Shown piece after piece: positions 54,472-61,932 of a DNA stretch of 64,000 nucleotides. The stretch is from Olleya sp. YS (lineage in GTDB: Bacteria > Bacteroidota > Bacteroidia > Flavobacteriales > Flavobacteriaceae): contig NZ_CP121685.1 of NCBI RefSeq assembly GCF_029760915.1, positions 2,443,001 to 2,507,000 of the forward strand. The letters run 5' to 3'. The notes under the pieces are model-generated. The model did not search any database. It was given only the letters and a program-made list of their open reading frames with translations, and was not told the DNA's origin. The first letter of the stretch is position 1; every line of letters starts with the position of its first letter. Both the position numbers and the translations under genes were made by a program.

Positions 54472-54918
54472 ATGGTCATGGGAAATTTTGCCAAAGACAT
54501 TAATTCTAAATTTGAAAATAACAGAATAAAAGCTATGCTTAATATTTTGTACACAGCAAATTACATTTCTAGTTTTCAAAATGAGTTTTTTAAACAATTC
54601 GGGTTATCTCCTCAACAGTATAATATTCTCAGAATTTTAAGAGGTGCAAAAAAGCCTATTAAAGTACAGACCATTAAAGACAGAATGGTAGAACGCGCGC
54701 CAAATTTAACACGTTTAACAGATAAATTGTGTGATAAAAATTTGATTGTTCGTATTCCATTTCCAGAGGATAGACGCGTGGTGTTAATAGAAATAACAAA
54801 GACAGGATTAGAGTTGTTAGACAAGATAAAACCCACAAATCCTACACATAATCTGTTAGACAATTTAACGGAAGAAGAAGCAGGTCAATTAAGTGATTTG
54901 CTAGATAAAATGAGATGA
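54472..54918 (+). CDS. MarR family transcriptional regulator
   Basis: 148 residues with a winged-helix domain (about 35-125): recognition helix region 'IKDRMVERAPNLTRLTDKLCDKNLI' and wing 'IPFPEDRRVVLIEITKTG'. The start could also be the ATG at 54478, six bases on. It is the likely binder of the palindrome at 53866-53886, repressing its own operon until a ligand or oxidant releases it. No Cys pair is evident, so the inducer is probably a small molecule (inference). Confidence 0.92.
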   Translation: MVMGNFAKDINSKFENNRIKAMLNILYTANYISSFQNEFFKQFGLSPQQYNILRILRGAKKPIKVQTIKDRMVERAPNLTRLTDKLCDKNLIVRIPFPEDRRVVLIEITKTGLELLDKIKPTNPTHNLLDNLTEEEAGQLSDLLDKMR

Positions 54919-54947
54919 TTTAAAAAAAGAAAGAAAGGAAAAAAATA

Positions 54948-55661
54948 ATGAAAACAATAGTACACAAAGCAACAGATCGTGGATATGCTAATCATGGTTG
55001 GTTACAAGCTAATCATAGTTTTAGCTTTGCACAGTTTTATAATCCAGATAAAATACAATTTGGAGCTTTACGAGTTTTAAACGATGACGTTATAGCGCCT
55101 AGTATGGGATTTAGCACACATCCTCATGATAATATGGAAATTATAACCATACCTTTAAAAGGGACGCTTAAGCACAAGGATTCTATGGGTAATAAATGGC
55201 AAACCATAGAAGCAGGTGAAGTACAAGTTATGAGTGCTGGTAGCGGTTTAATGCATTCAGAAATGAATGCAAAAACGGATGAGTATTTGAGCTTATTTCA
55301 AATTTGGATTTTACCAAATAAGCAAAATGTAGAACCACGATATGATCAACAGTTTTTTAAAGCTCAAGACCGTAAAGGACAATTACAAACCTTAGTGACA
55401 TCAATAGACAATCAAGCGGAAGGTTTGAAAATTCACCAAGATGCTAAAATATCTAGAATAGATTTAGATGAAGGCACTTCATTTACTTATCAATCTTTAA
55501 GTAAAAAGCATGGGACTTATGTTATGAATATTACAGGTGAAGTTTCAGTTGAAAATAACGTATTAGAGTCTCGTGATGCTATAGGAGTTTCAAATACTAC
55601 AGATTTTTCAATACAATCTAAAACTCCTTCACAGTTATTATTTATTGAAGTTCCGATGTAA
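54948..55661 (+). CDS. pirin family protein
   Basis: 237 residues, bicupin of the pirin family (YhhW-like quercetinase). Metal-binding residues lie in 'HPHDNMEII' and 'LMHSEMN' of the first cupin. The N-terminal 'GYANHGWLQANHSFSFAQFY' and 'ALRVLNDDVIAPSMGF' are typical. Known activities are quercetin 2,3-dioxygenase or redox sensing. Third gene of the marR unit and closed by a terminator. Together with the flavin reductase it suggests an aromatic/quinone response. Confidence 0.92.
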   Translation: MKTIVHKATDRGYANHGWLQANHSFSFAQFYNPDKIQFGALRVLNDDVIAPSMGFSTHPHDNMEIITIPLKGTLKHKDSMGNKWQTIEAGEVQVMSAGSGLMHSEMNAKTDEYLSLFQIWILPNKQNVEPRYDQQFFKAQDRKGQLQTLVTSIDNQAEGLKIHQDAKISRIDLDEGTSFTYQSLSKKHGTYVMNITGEVSVENNVLESRDAIGVSNTTDFSIQSKTPSQLLFIEVPM

Positions 55662-55682
55662 ACTTACAACTTGAATTATATT

Positions 55683-55714
55683 AAAAAAGCATCCTAATTA
55701 GGATGCTTTTTTTG
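55683..55714 (+). terminator. terminator after the pirin gene
   Basis: AAAAAAGCATCCTA (55683-55696) pairs with a complementary 3' arm (about 55700-55713) and a T-run follows. Confidence 0.9.
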
Positions 55715-55760
55715 TTAAAATACACGATATTTGTATTTCACATTTTATTAAAATAGGATT

Positions 55761-55943
55761 ATGGCAATGAATAAAAACACAGTGTTAGCTTGGGCTACCA
55801 CAATTATGGTAATAGTAGGATTAGGCTTAATAGCATTAGGTGCTTTTAGGTACGATGATGTTGCAGGATGGGGTTTTGCAGCTGTAGGTATTGGTTTTTT
55901 TGCTATTGCTTGGGTGTTTAATGCATTGAAAGGAAGGGTTTAA
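55761..55943 (+). CDS. small two-helix membrane protein, CAL67264 type
   Basis: 60 residues with two transmembrane helices (about 8-28 and 35-55) joined by a short loop with FRYDDV. The sequence matches a small membrane family I recall from Flavobacteriaceae as CAL67264. No function is known. It has its own upstream gap after a terminator and lies 92 bases before ettA. The start is the first ATG of the frame. Confidence 0.82.
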   Translation: MAMNKNTVLAWATTIMVIVGLGLIALGAFRYDDVAGWGFAAVGIGFFAIAWVFNALKGRV

Positions 55944-56035
55944 AAACCAAATAACAGGTGGCTTAAAACGTAAAGTTTTAAGCCATTTACATTTTAGACA
56001 TAAAAACATTAAAAATTAAAAGTTAGAGTATAGTT

Positions 56036-57727
56036 ATGAGCGATGATAAAAAAGTAATATTCTCAATGTCTGGGTTGACTAAAACGTTTCCTAGTGCACA
56101 AACTCCTGTACTTAAAAATATATATTTAAGTTTCTTTTATGGAGCTAAAATCGGAATCTTAGGTCTTAATGGTTCTGGTAAATCGACACTATTAAAAATA
56201 ATAGCAGGTGTTGATAAAAACTATCAAGGTGATGTTGTGTTTTCTCCAGGATATACGGTCGGCTACTTAGAACAAGATCCACAATTGGATAATGATAAAA
56301 CGGTTATGGAAATTGTACGTGAAGGTGCAGCAGAAACTGTTGCAATCCTTGACGAATATAATAGTATTAATGATCAATTTGGTTTAGAAGAAGTCTATAG
56401 CAATCCAGACAAAATGGAAAAGCTAATGAATCGTCAAGCTGAGCTACAAGATCAAATTGATGCTGCTAACGCATGGGAGTTAGATACCAAACTAGAAATA
56501 GCAATGGACGCCTTACGTACACCAGATGGCGACAAAAAAATAGGAGTATTATCTGGAGGAGAACGACGTCGTGTGGCTTTATGTCGCTTATTATTACAAG
56601 AACCAGATGTGTTATTGTTAGATGAGCCAACCAACCACTTAGATGCAGAGTCTGTACATTGGTTAGAGCATCATTTAGCTCAATATAAAGGAACGGTTAT
56701 AGCTGTAACGCACGATAGATACTTTTTAGATAATGTCGCAGGTTGGATTTTAGAATTAGATAGAGGTGAAGGTATTCCATGGAAAGGGAATTACTCATCT
56801 TGGTTGGACCAAAAATCTAAACGATTAGCTCAAGAAAGTAAAACAGCTTCTAAACGTCAAAAAACATTAGAACGAGAATTGGAATGGGTGCGTCAAGGTG
56901 CGAAAGGACGACAAACAAAGCAGAAAGCACGTTTGAAGAACTATGACAAGTTAATGAGTCAAGATCAAAAGCAATTAGATGAAAAACTTGAAATATACAT
57001 CCCAAATGGACCAAGATTAGGGACTAACGTTATTGAAGCTATTGGAGTTAGTAAAGCTTACGATGATAAATTATTATACGAAGATTTAAACTTCAACTTG
57101 CCACAAGCTGGAATTGTTGGTGTTATTGGTCCAAATGGAGCTGGTAAAACTACCATTTTCAGAATGATAATGGGAGAAGAAACACCTGATAAAGGCGAAT
57201 TTAAGATTGGAGAAACCGCTAAAGTCGCTTATGTCGATCAAGCACACTCTAACATAGATCCTGAAAAATCGATTTGGCAAAACTTTAGTGACGAGCAAGA
57301 ATTGGTATTAATGGGAGGAAAAGAAGTAAATTCTAGAGCCTATTTAAGTCGATTTAACTTTTCTGGTAGCGAACAAAATAAGAAAGTAAAATTACTATCT
57401 GGAGGAGAGCGTAACCGTTTACATCTAGCAATGACGCTTAAAGAAGAAGGTAATGTATTACTTTTAGATGAACCTACTAATGATTTAGATGTCAACACAT
57501 TACGTGCATTAGAAGAAGGTCTAGAAAACTTTGCTGGATGTGCAGTAGTAATCTCTCACGACAGATGGTTTTTAGATAGAATTTGTACACATATTTTAGC
57601 GTTTGAAGGCGATTCTCAAGTGTATTTCTTTGAAGGTGGATTTAGTGAATACGAAGAAAATAAGAAGAAACGTTTAGGTGGAGATTTAATGCCAAAACGA
57701 ATTAAGTATAAAAAGTTAGTAAGGTAA
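56036..57727 (+). CDS. ettA: energy-dependent translational throttle protein EttA
   Basis: 563 residues, ABC-F family with two ATPase domains. Walker A GLNGSGKST (about 45) and GPNGAGKTT (about 365), signature LSGGERRRVAL and LSGGERNRLHL, Walker B LLLDEPTNHLD and LLLDEPTNDLD, and an interdomain linker (about 250-330) rich in Lys/Arg/Gln. EttA binds the ribosomal E site and couples translation to ATP level. Very conserved, with no unusual insert. Confidence 0.96.
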   Translation: MSDDKKVIFSMSGLTKTFPSAQTPVLKNIYLSFFYGAKIGILGLNGSGKSTLLKIIAGVDKNYQGDVVFSPGYTVGYLEQDPQLDNDKTVMEIVREGAAETVAILDEYNSINDQFGLEEVYSNPDKMEKLMNRQAELQDQIDAANAWELDTKLEIAMDALRTPDGDKKIGVLSGGERRRVALCRLLLQEPDVLLLDEPTNHLDAESVHWLEHHLAQYKGTVIAVTHDRYFLDNVAGWILELDRGEGIPWKGNYSSWLDQKSKRLAQESKTASKRQKTLERELEWVRQGAKGRQTKQKARLKNYDKLMSQDQKQLDEKLEIYIPNGPRLGTNVIEAIGVSKAYDDKLLYEDLNFNLPQAGIVGVIGPNGAGKTTIFRMIMGEETPDKGEFKIGETAKVAYVDQAHSNIDPEKSIWQNFSDEQELVLMGGKEVNSRAYLSRFNFSGSEQNKKVKLLSGGERNRLHLAMTLKEEGNVLLLDEPTNDLDVNTLRALEEGLENFAGCAVVISHDRWFLDRICTHILAFEGDSQVYFFEGGFSEYEENKKKRLGGDLMPKRIKYKKLVR

Positions 57728-57748
57728 GTTAACTACATTATGACAATA

Positions 57749-57779
57749 AAAAAGACTGCAATTTACAGGCTTTTTTTTT
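57749..57779. terminator. weak terminator after ettA
   Basis: AAAGACTG / CAGGCTTT arms (one mismatch) around CAATTTA, followed by a nine-T run. The minus-strand lipoprotein gene ends inside the T-run. Confidence 0.65.
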
Positions 57780-58149
57780 AATCTATTTTAAAGATCTCAC
57801 CTGTTATTTCATAAACATCATCATATCCTCTGTATTTATAGCTGTTTTTTGAAGTTGATATAATATCTACTGTAAATGATGTTCCTATTAGATATTGGCT
57901 TTTTGGATTATTCACTTCTTTAAAAGTCAATGTATATTGGCAGTCAGACAACCAATCTATATATGCAGTTGCTTTGTATCCACTTTTTGAGTTAGATTCA
58001 ACTTGAATAGAGTCATTTCGTATAATAATAGAATCTTCATATTCTAGACCAACATATGCAAAAGTACCAGTTTTAAACTGTTTGCATTTATTATCTTGAG
58101 CATTACAACTCAAATTAAAAATTAGTAGAAAAAATAACAAATATTTCAT
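57778..58149 (-). CDS. small lipoprotein, function unknown
   Basis: 123 residues with a lipoprotein signal (FNLSC, lipidated C15). The mature part is mostly strand-forming, with three further Cys (near residues 22, 70 and in the signal) and 'YKYRGYDDVYEITGEIF' at its end. I do not recognise a family. Upstream, 77 bases away, is the tandem heptamer repeat (58226-58297), which may affect its expression. Confidence 0.75.
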   Translation of the reverse strand: MKYLLFFLLIFNLSCNAQDNKCKQFKTGTFAYVGLEYEDSIIIRNDSIQVESNSKSGYKATAYIDWLSDCQYTLTFKEVNNPKSQYLIGTSFTVDIISTSKNSYKYRGYDDVYEITGEIFKID

Positions 58150-58225
58150 TGACGTAAATTAATCATTAAAAACAAACATAAAAATAGTTAAAATGAATAT
58201 TTAAGTTTTCAAAAAATCTATTTTT

Positions 58226-58297
58226 ATTCACTATTCACTATTCACTATTCACTATTCACTATTCACTATTCACTATTCACTATTCACTATTCACTAT
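58226..58297. repeat. tandem heptamer repeat, ten copies of ATTCACT
   Basis: Ten perfect copies of the 7-base unit ATTCACT (58226-58295) plus two bases. The stop codon of the minus-strand hydrolase gene (58294-58296) lies in the last unit. A 7-base period is prone to slipped-strand copy-number change. Confidence 0.97.
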
Positions 58298-59073
58298 CTC
58301 TTAGGATACCAATCTAACTGTACCACTTCAATATCTGGATTGCCTTTATTAACTAAGGTTTTAAATCTTGCAACATCACTTAAGCCACCTTTTCCTCTGT
58401 AGTGAAACGGATAGACTTGTTTAGGTTTAAAATCTAAAACAGCACTAGCAGCACTATCGACTGTCATGGTGTAAGGCAAGTTCATACATACAAATGCTTT
58501 GTCAATGTTTTTAAGGTTTCGCATTTCTGGGATGTCTTCTGTATCGCCAGAAATATAAACGCGTTCTTCTCCGAGAGTTACTATATAACCATTTCCACGT
58601 CCTTTAGGATGTCTTGAGGTGTCATCCTCTGGTAAATTATACATTGGTATAGCTTCAATTGGAATATCTTTAACCACAGCACTTTGACCATTATTTAGAG
58701 CTCTAAACATCGGTTTAAAGTCTTCAGGAAATTTATCAATAACCGCTTGTGGAGCAACAATCAAGCTGTTTTTTAAATCTAATTCTTTTAACGTATCGAT
58801 ATTTAAATGGTCTCCATGGATATCTGTAATTAATATAATTGTTGGTGTTTTTTGGCCTTCAAACGCTTTTCCTCCACCAGTTGGATCAGCATAAATGGTA
58901 TGGTCTTCATAATTTAAAACCATTGTTGCATGAGATATTGGTATTATTTCTATATCATTTTGCGTGCTTAAGCTTTTGTTTTCTTCAAGTTTTGAGGTAT
59001 CAGTTTTAGTTTCATTTTTACAACTATTTAATACTAAAGTCATTGTAAATAAGGCTAGTGCTAATTTTTTCAT
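58294..59073 (-). CDS. MBL-fold metallo-hydrolase, lipoprotein
   Basis: 259 residues with a lipoprotein signal (LNSC, lipidated C18). Metallo-beta-lactamase fold of the UlaG-like branch: 'HATMVLNYEDHTIYADP' near residue 48, 'TDIHGDHLN' as the metal motif (the first His of H-x-H-x-D-H is Asp here), 'YISGDTED' and 'VYPFHYRG'. It should be a periplasmic hydrolase of unknown substrate. The gene ends in the heptamer repeat. Divergent from the AAA+ operon. Confidence 0.88.
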   Translation of the reverse strand: MKKLALALFTMTLVLNSCKNETKTDTSKLEENKSLSTQNDIEIIPISHATMVLNYEDHTIYADPTGGGKAFEGQKTPTIILITDIHGDHLNIDTLKELDLKNSLIVAPQAVIDKFPEDFKPMFRALNNGQSAVVKDIPIEAIPMYNLPEDDTSRHPKGRGNGYIVTLGEERVYISGDTEDIPEMRNLKNIDKAFVCMNLPYTMTVDSAASAVLDFKPKQVYPFHYRGKGGLSDVARFKTLVNKGNPDIEVVQLDWYPKR

Positions 59074-59273
59074 TTAAAATTAATTTTTTCATTTCCAAGA
59101 AGTTGGAAATCTAAGATTTGTTTTAAAGATAGTTACTTTTCAATTAAAAAATAAATTGTAACATTTTTATAAATAATAATACATATAATCACAGCATAAA
59201 TATTTCGAGAACTACTATTTTTTTCCGAAATTGCTTTACTAAAATTAGTCCAACCTTAAAAACAAGAATACAT

Positions 59274-60626
59274 ATGTCTGATGATTTTGATTTATTAGAA
59301 ACAAACTCTAACGAAAAAAATGCTAAAGTAGATGTCAATTGGGGAAAAGCAATTGATACCATGAAGTCTAAATTGGCGCAAGAAGACGATCCAGAAAGTC
59401 GTCAAAAAATACTTAATGCAACGTTAGACGATGTTGTTGGTATGGCAGAAAAAGACCGTACAACGCTTCTAGACGCGATTAAAGATTTAACGGATTATCA
59501 AGATGAAGTTGGTATTTTATTCGAGCGTTTTTCATCACTTAACGAAAAAGAACAAAAAGTTATTGACGATGCTCAAAAAGCATTAGAACGTGCTAAAATA
59601 GAATTGGAAGATGCTAAAAACAAACCAGATACTTGGTGGAATAACCTTTGGGGACGTAAAAGCAAAATCAAAAAAGCAGAGCAAGCTTTAGAAACAGCAG
59701 AAAAAACACGAGCTGCAGCAGATAACAAAGCCAAAGCCATGTTTCAAGAACGTATAGAAAGTGCAGATATTCAAACCCTTTTAGGCGAGCTGTCTTACAA
59801 ATCTCAAGCAGCTATTACACGTCTTAAAAATCGTGAAGTAGAAATTAAAGAAGTAGAGGATAAACTGCAAGATGCTATTGTTGAAGCTTCTAAAAATCAT
59901 ACAAAAGCACTAGAAAAGAAAAAGGAAACAGAAGACAAACTAGAAGAACAGTATGCTTTACTTAAACAAGCAAGACAAGCCTTAGAAGAAGTAGCAGATA
60001 AACAATCTACAGAGTATTCTGACGCGTTAGCTAAAGTAACACAGTTAGAACAAAAAGTCGAAGAGTTAGAAGGACTTAAAAACGCCTACACAACTCTCGC
60101 AGCATCTAAAGATAGCTTTGTGCACAAGCACAACTTGACTATCAAAGTACTAACCTCTTTACGTAGTAATTTACAAACGCATCGTGCCAAATTAAAGTCA
60201 GATACAGAAGAACGTTTAAAGTATTATGATGGTTACGTGGTGGCTTTAAAAGCGCGTACAGACCAAGAGTTTGCAGCTATTTTAGAGCATTTAGGAGTTA
60301 AAACAGATGAGCATATTGGAGAGACTTTAGCAGCAATGCATACAGCAAGTGCTAAAGCACGTCAAGAAATGATGGACAACATTCCAGTACACGAAAAAGT
60401 TATGCAAGGTGTATATCGTAGCTATGCTGAGGCTTTACAGGAAATCAGAGCTAAAGATGTAGATATTCAAAAGAATTTTGCAGACCGTTATGGCATCGAT
60501 ATGAAAGAGATTTTTGAAGAGTATTATAATTCAGATGCCAATGCGCCTTCAGGAGAAGATGATTCAACAGGAGGAGGTAATGGTACGCCAAAACCAGAAG
60601 CAGGAAACGACGACTTATTGTCTTAA
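59274..60626 (+). CDS. large coiled-coil protein, first gene of an unrecognised operon
   Basis: 450 residues, no signal peptide or membrane helix. Mostly helical: acidic N-terminus (about 1-90), coiled coil with a Trp-rich break (TWWNNLWGRK, about 118-128), long coiled coil (about 130-280), a helical domain (about 290-425) and an acidic/Gly-rich disordered tail. Glu/Lys/Ala content is high throughout, unlike the other proteins in the window. It resembles filament-, PspA- or TelA-like helical scaffolds in general character only. Followed on the same strand by the 353-residue protein and the AAA+ gene, so it is probably their substrate or scaffold (inference). Confidence 0.82.
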   Translation: MSDDFDLLETNSNEKNAKVDVNWGKAIDTMKSKLAQEDDPESRQKILNATLDDVVGMAEKDRTTLLDAIKDLTDYQDEVGILFERFSSLNEKEQKVIDDAQKALERAKIELEDAKNKPDTWWNNLWGRKSKIKKAEQALETAEKTRAAADNKAKAMFQERIESADIQTLLGELSYKSQAAITRLKNREVEIKEVEDKLQDAIVEASKNHTKALEKKKETEDKLEEQYALLKQARQALEEVADKQSTEYSDALAKVTQLEQKVEELEGLKNAYTTLAASKDSFVHKHNLTIKVLTSLRSNLQTHRAKLKSDTEERLKYYDGYVVALKARTDQEFAAILEHLGVKTDEHIGETLAAMHTASAKARQEMMDNIPVHEKVMQGVYRSYAEALQEIRAKDVDIQKNFADRYGIDMKEIFEEYYNSDANAPSGEDDSTGGGNGTPKPEAGNDDLLS

Positions 60627-60636
60627 CATAATTATA

Positions 60637-60719
60637 GCGTTACCACGCTTAAGGCGTGGTCAGGCTTTCACTACTCGCTCTCTGCGAGGAGCTCAGACAG
60701 ACCGTTCAATCCTTAACGC
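60637..60719. repeat. structured dispersed-type repeat (three-way junction) in the operon spacer
   Basis: Terminal arms GCGTTA (60637-60642) / TAACGC (60714-60719), an inner hairpin ACCACGC (60642-60648) / GCGTGGT (60654-60660) and a second CTCGC (60674-60678) / GCGAG (60684-60688). It ends with the TTCAATCC stretch. I recall similar GCGTTACC...GGTC(A/G)GGCTTTC...CAATCC(C/T)TAACGC elements scattered in Flavobacteriaceae. More GC-rich than the flanks. Confidence 0.75.
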
Positions 60720-60804
60720 GCTTACTCATGGACTTAATTATAATTAAATAATTCGTGAATTAGTGGTAACCTATAACTAATCACTAAAGATCATTTACTA
60801 GAAA

Positions 60805-61866
60805 ATGTCAATAAACCACATCGTAACACCTTTAGATTCTGCTTATTTAGATAGCAAAGAACAATATGTGTTTTATCACAAGAAGGTGGACTTTGCTTTG
60901 AAAGAATTAATAGTTGGTGTCCAACAAAACGGATTGTGCACACCTCAGGAAGTTATATTCTTTAAGCAATACTGTGACTTGTTATTATACTCTATTGAAG
61001 CGATGCGTATTAAGTACATGTATGATGAAGAAGATAACATGAAAGTGGATGTCACAGATTCTGGTTTTCCTAATTATTTGGAGTTTAGATACCTGTATAA
61101 CGATTTATCTTTACGTGATAATTACTTAAATAAACTAAAAGATGTATCTGTACTGCAAGACGAATTTTTAGATCAGTTACTACGAAAAAAGCAACCTGTT
61201 AGACGTGATAAGTTATTTCAAGCTGCATCCATAGTCTACTACACATCAGTAGAACAACAGTATATTTTTAATCGTTTTGTTCAAGGAAAAATTATTAAAG
61301 CACCAGAAGGAAGTCAAGCTAAATATATGACGAGTTGGAGTTTTTATGATGTGTCACTCAACAGGCCTTTTATATGCTTCATGTATTTTGACTATGATGG
61401 TAAAGATCCTTTAAAAGACAAAGATGATATTTACGACACTTTAAAAACGGTTGCAGATCGTAAAATGGATATGGATACTATGGCTTATGGTATTGATAGA
61501 CGTTTAAAAAATGTATTTCCTAAATATGTTAAACGATTGGATATAGGAGCATTTCATAACGTTTTTGCAAAAGACGATAACGATTTAACACATACAATAC
61601 TTGAAGCTATAAGTAAAAAAGAAGTGCCTTTAGAAGCTTACGCATTATCTTTTAAAATACATGAAGTATTTTCTGGAAGTACCTTTAAAGAAGGCGGCTA
61701 TTTTAGTAAACAAACGCTTCAAAATTGGAGTTCACCAATTAAGCAAGGTTATGTGTTTGCACCACACAGAATCATACAATTGCTATATAATAAAAATCCT
61801 GATATCATGAATAAGTTGGCAAAGCCACCTTTTCAAGTCTCTGATTTAAAAATTGATAAAATATAA
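60805..61866 (+). CDS. uncharacterised 353-residue protein of the AAA+ operon
   Basis: 353 residues, cytosolic, mixed helix/strand with no recognised motif. N-terminal helical half (about 1-165), then a strand-containing part (about 170-220, 'FICFMYFDYDGKDPL') and a C-terminal helical part with 'QGYVFAPHRIIQLLYNKNPD'. It lies 178 bases after the coiled-coil gene, across the structured repeat, and 66 bases before the AAA+ gene. I do not recognise the family. Confidence 0.82.
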   Translation: MSINHIVTPLDSAYLDSKEQYVFYHKKVDFALKELIVGVQQNGLCTPQEVIFFKQYCDLLLYSIEAMRIKYMYDEEDNMKVDVTDSGFPNYLEFRYLYNDLSLRDNYLNKLKDVSVLQDEFLDQLLRKKQPVRRDKLFQAASIVYYTSVEQQYIFNRFVQGKIIKAPEGSQAKYMTSWSFYDVSLNRPFICFMYFDYDGKDPLKDKDDIYDTLKTVADRKMDMDTMAYGIDRRLKNVFPKYVKRLDIGAFHNVFAKDDNDLTHTILEAISKKEVPLEAYALSFKIHEVFSGSTFKEGGYFSKQTLQNWSSPIKQGYVFAPHRIIQLLYNKNPDIMNKLAKPPFQVSDLKIDKI

Positions 61867-61894
61867 AATTAGTAGGTAGTCAATACAATAAAAA

Positions 61895-61929
61895 ACTGAA
61901 TACTGCCAACAGCATACTGAAGACTAAAA
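61895..61929. repeat. degenerate heptamer repeat before the AAA+ gene
   Basis: Five 7-base units, ACTGAAT, ACTGCCA, ACAGCAT, ACTGAAG, ACTAAAA. The period and the unit A-C/G-TGAAT match the minus-strand reading (AGTGAAT) of the perfect repeat at 58226-58297. Confidence 0.55.
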
Positions 61930-61932
61930 AAC

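Noticed and set aside
58226-58297. CRISPR array
   Set aside because: Direct 7-base units without spacers; no cas genes in the window.
60637-60719. tRNA gene reading of the structured repeat
   Set aside because: There is a T-loop-like stretch but no acceptor stem, no D-arm and no anticodon arm of tRNA size.
60514-60747. Small ORF running across the structured repeat
   Set aside because: It overlaps the coiled-coil gene in another frame and then reads through the palindromic repeat. No start signal or family pattern.
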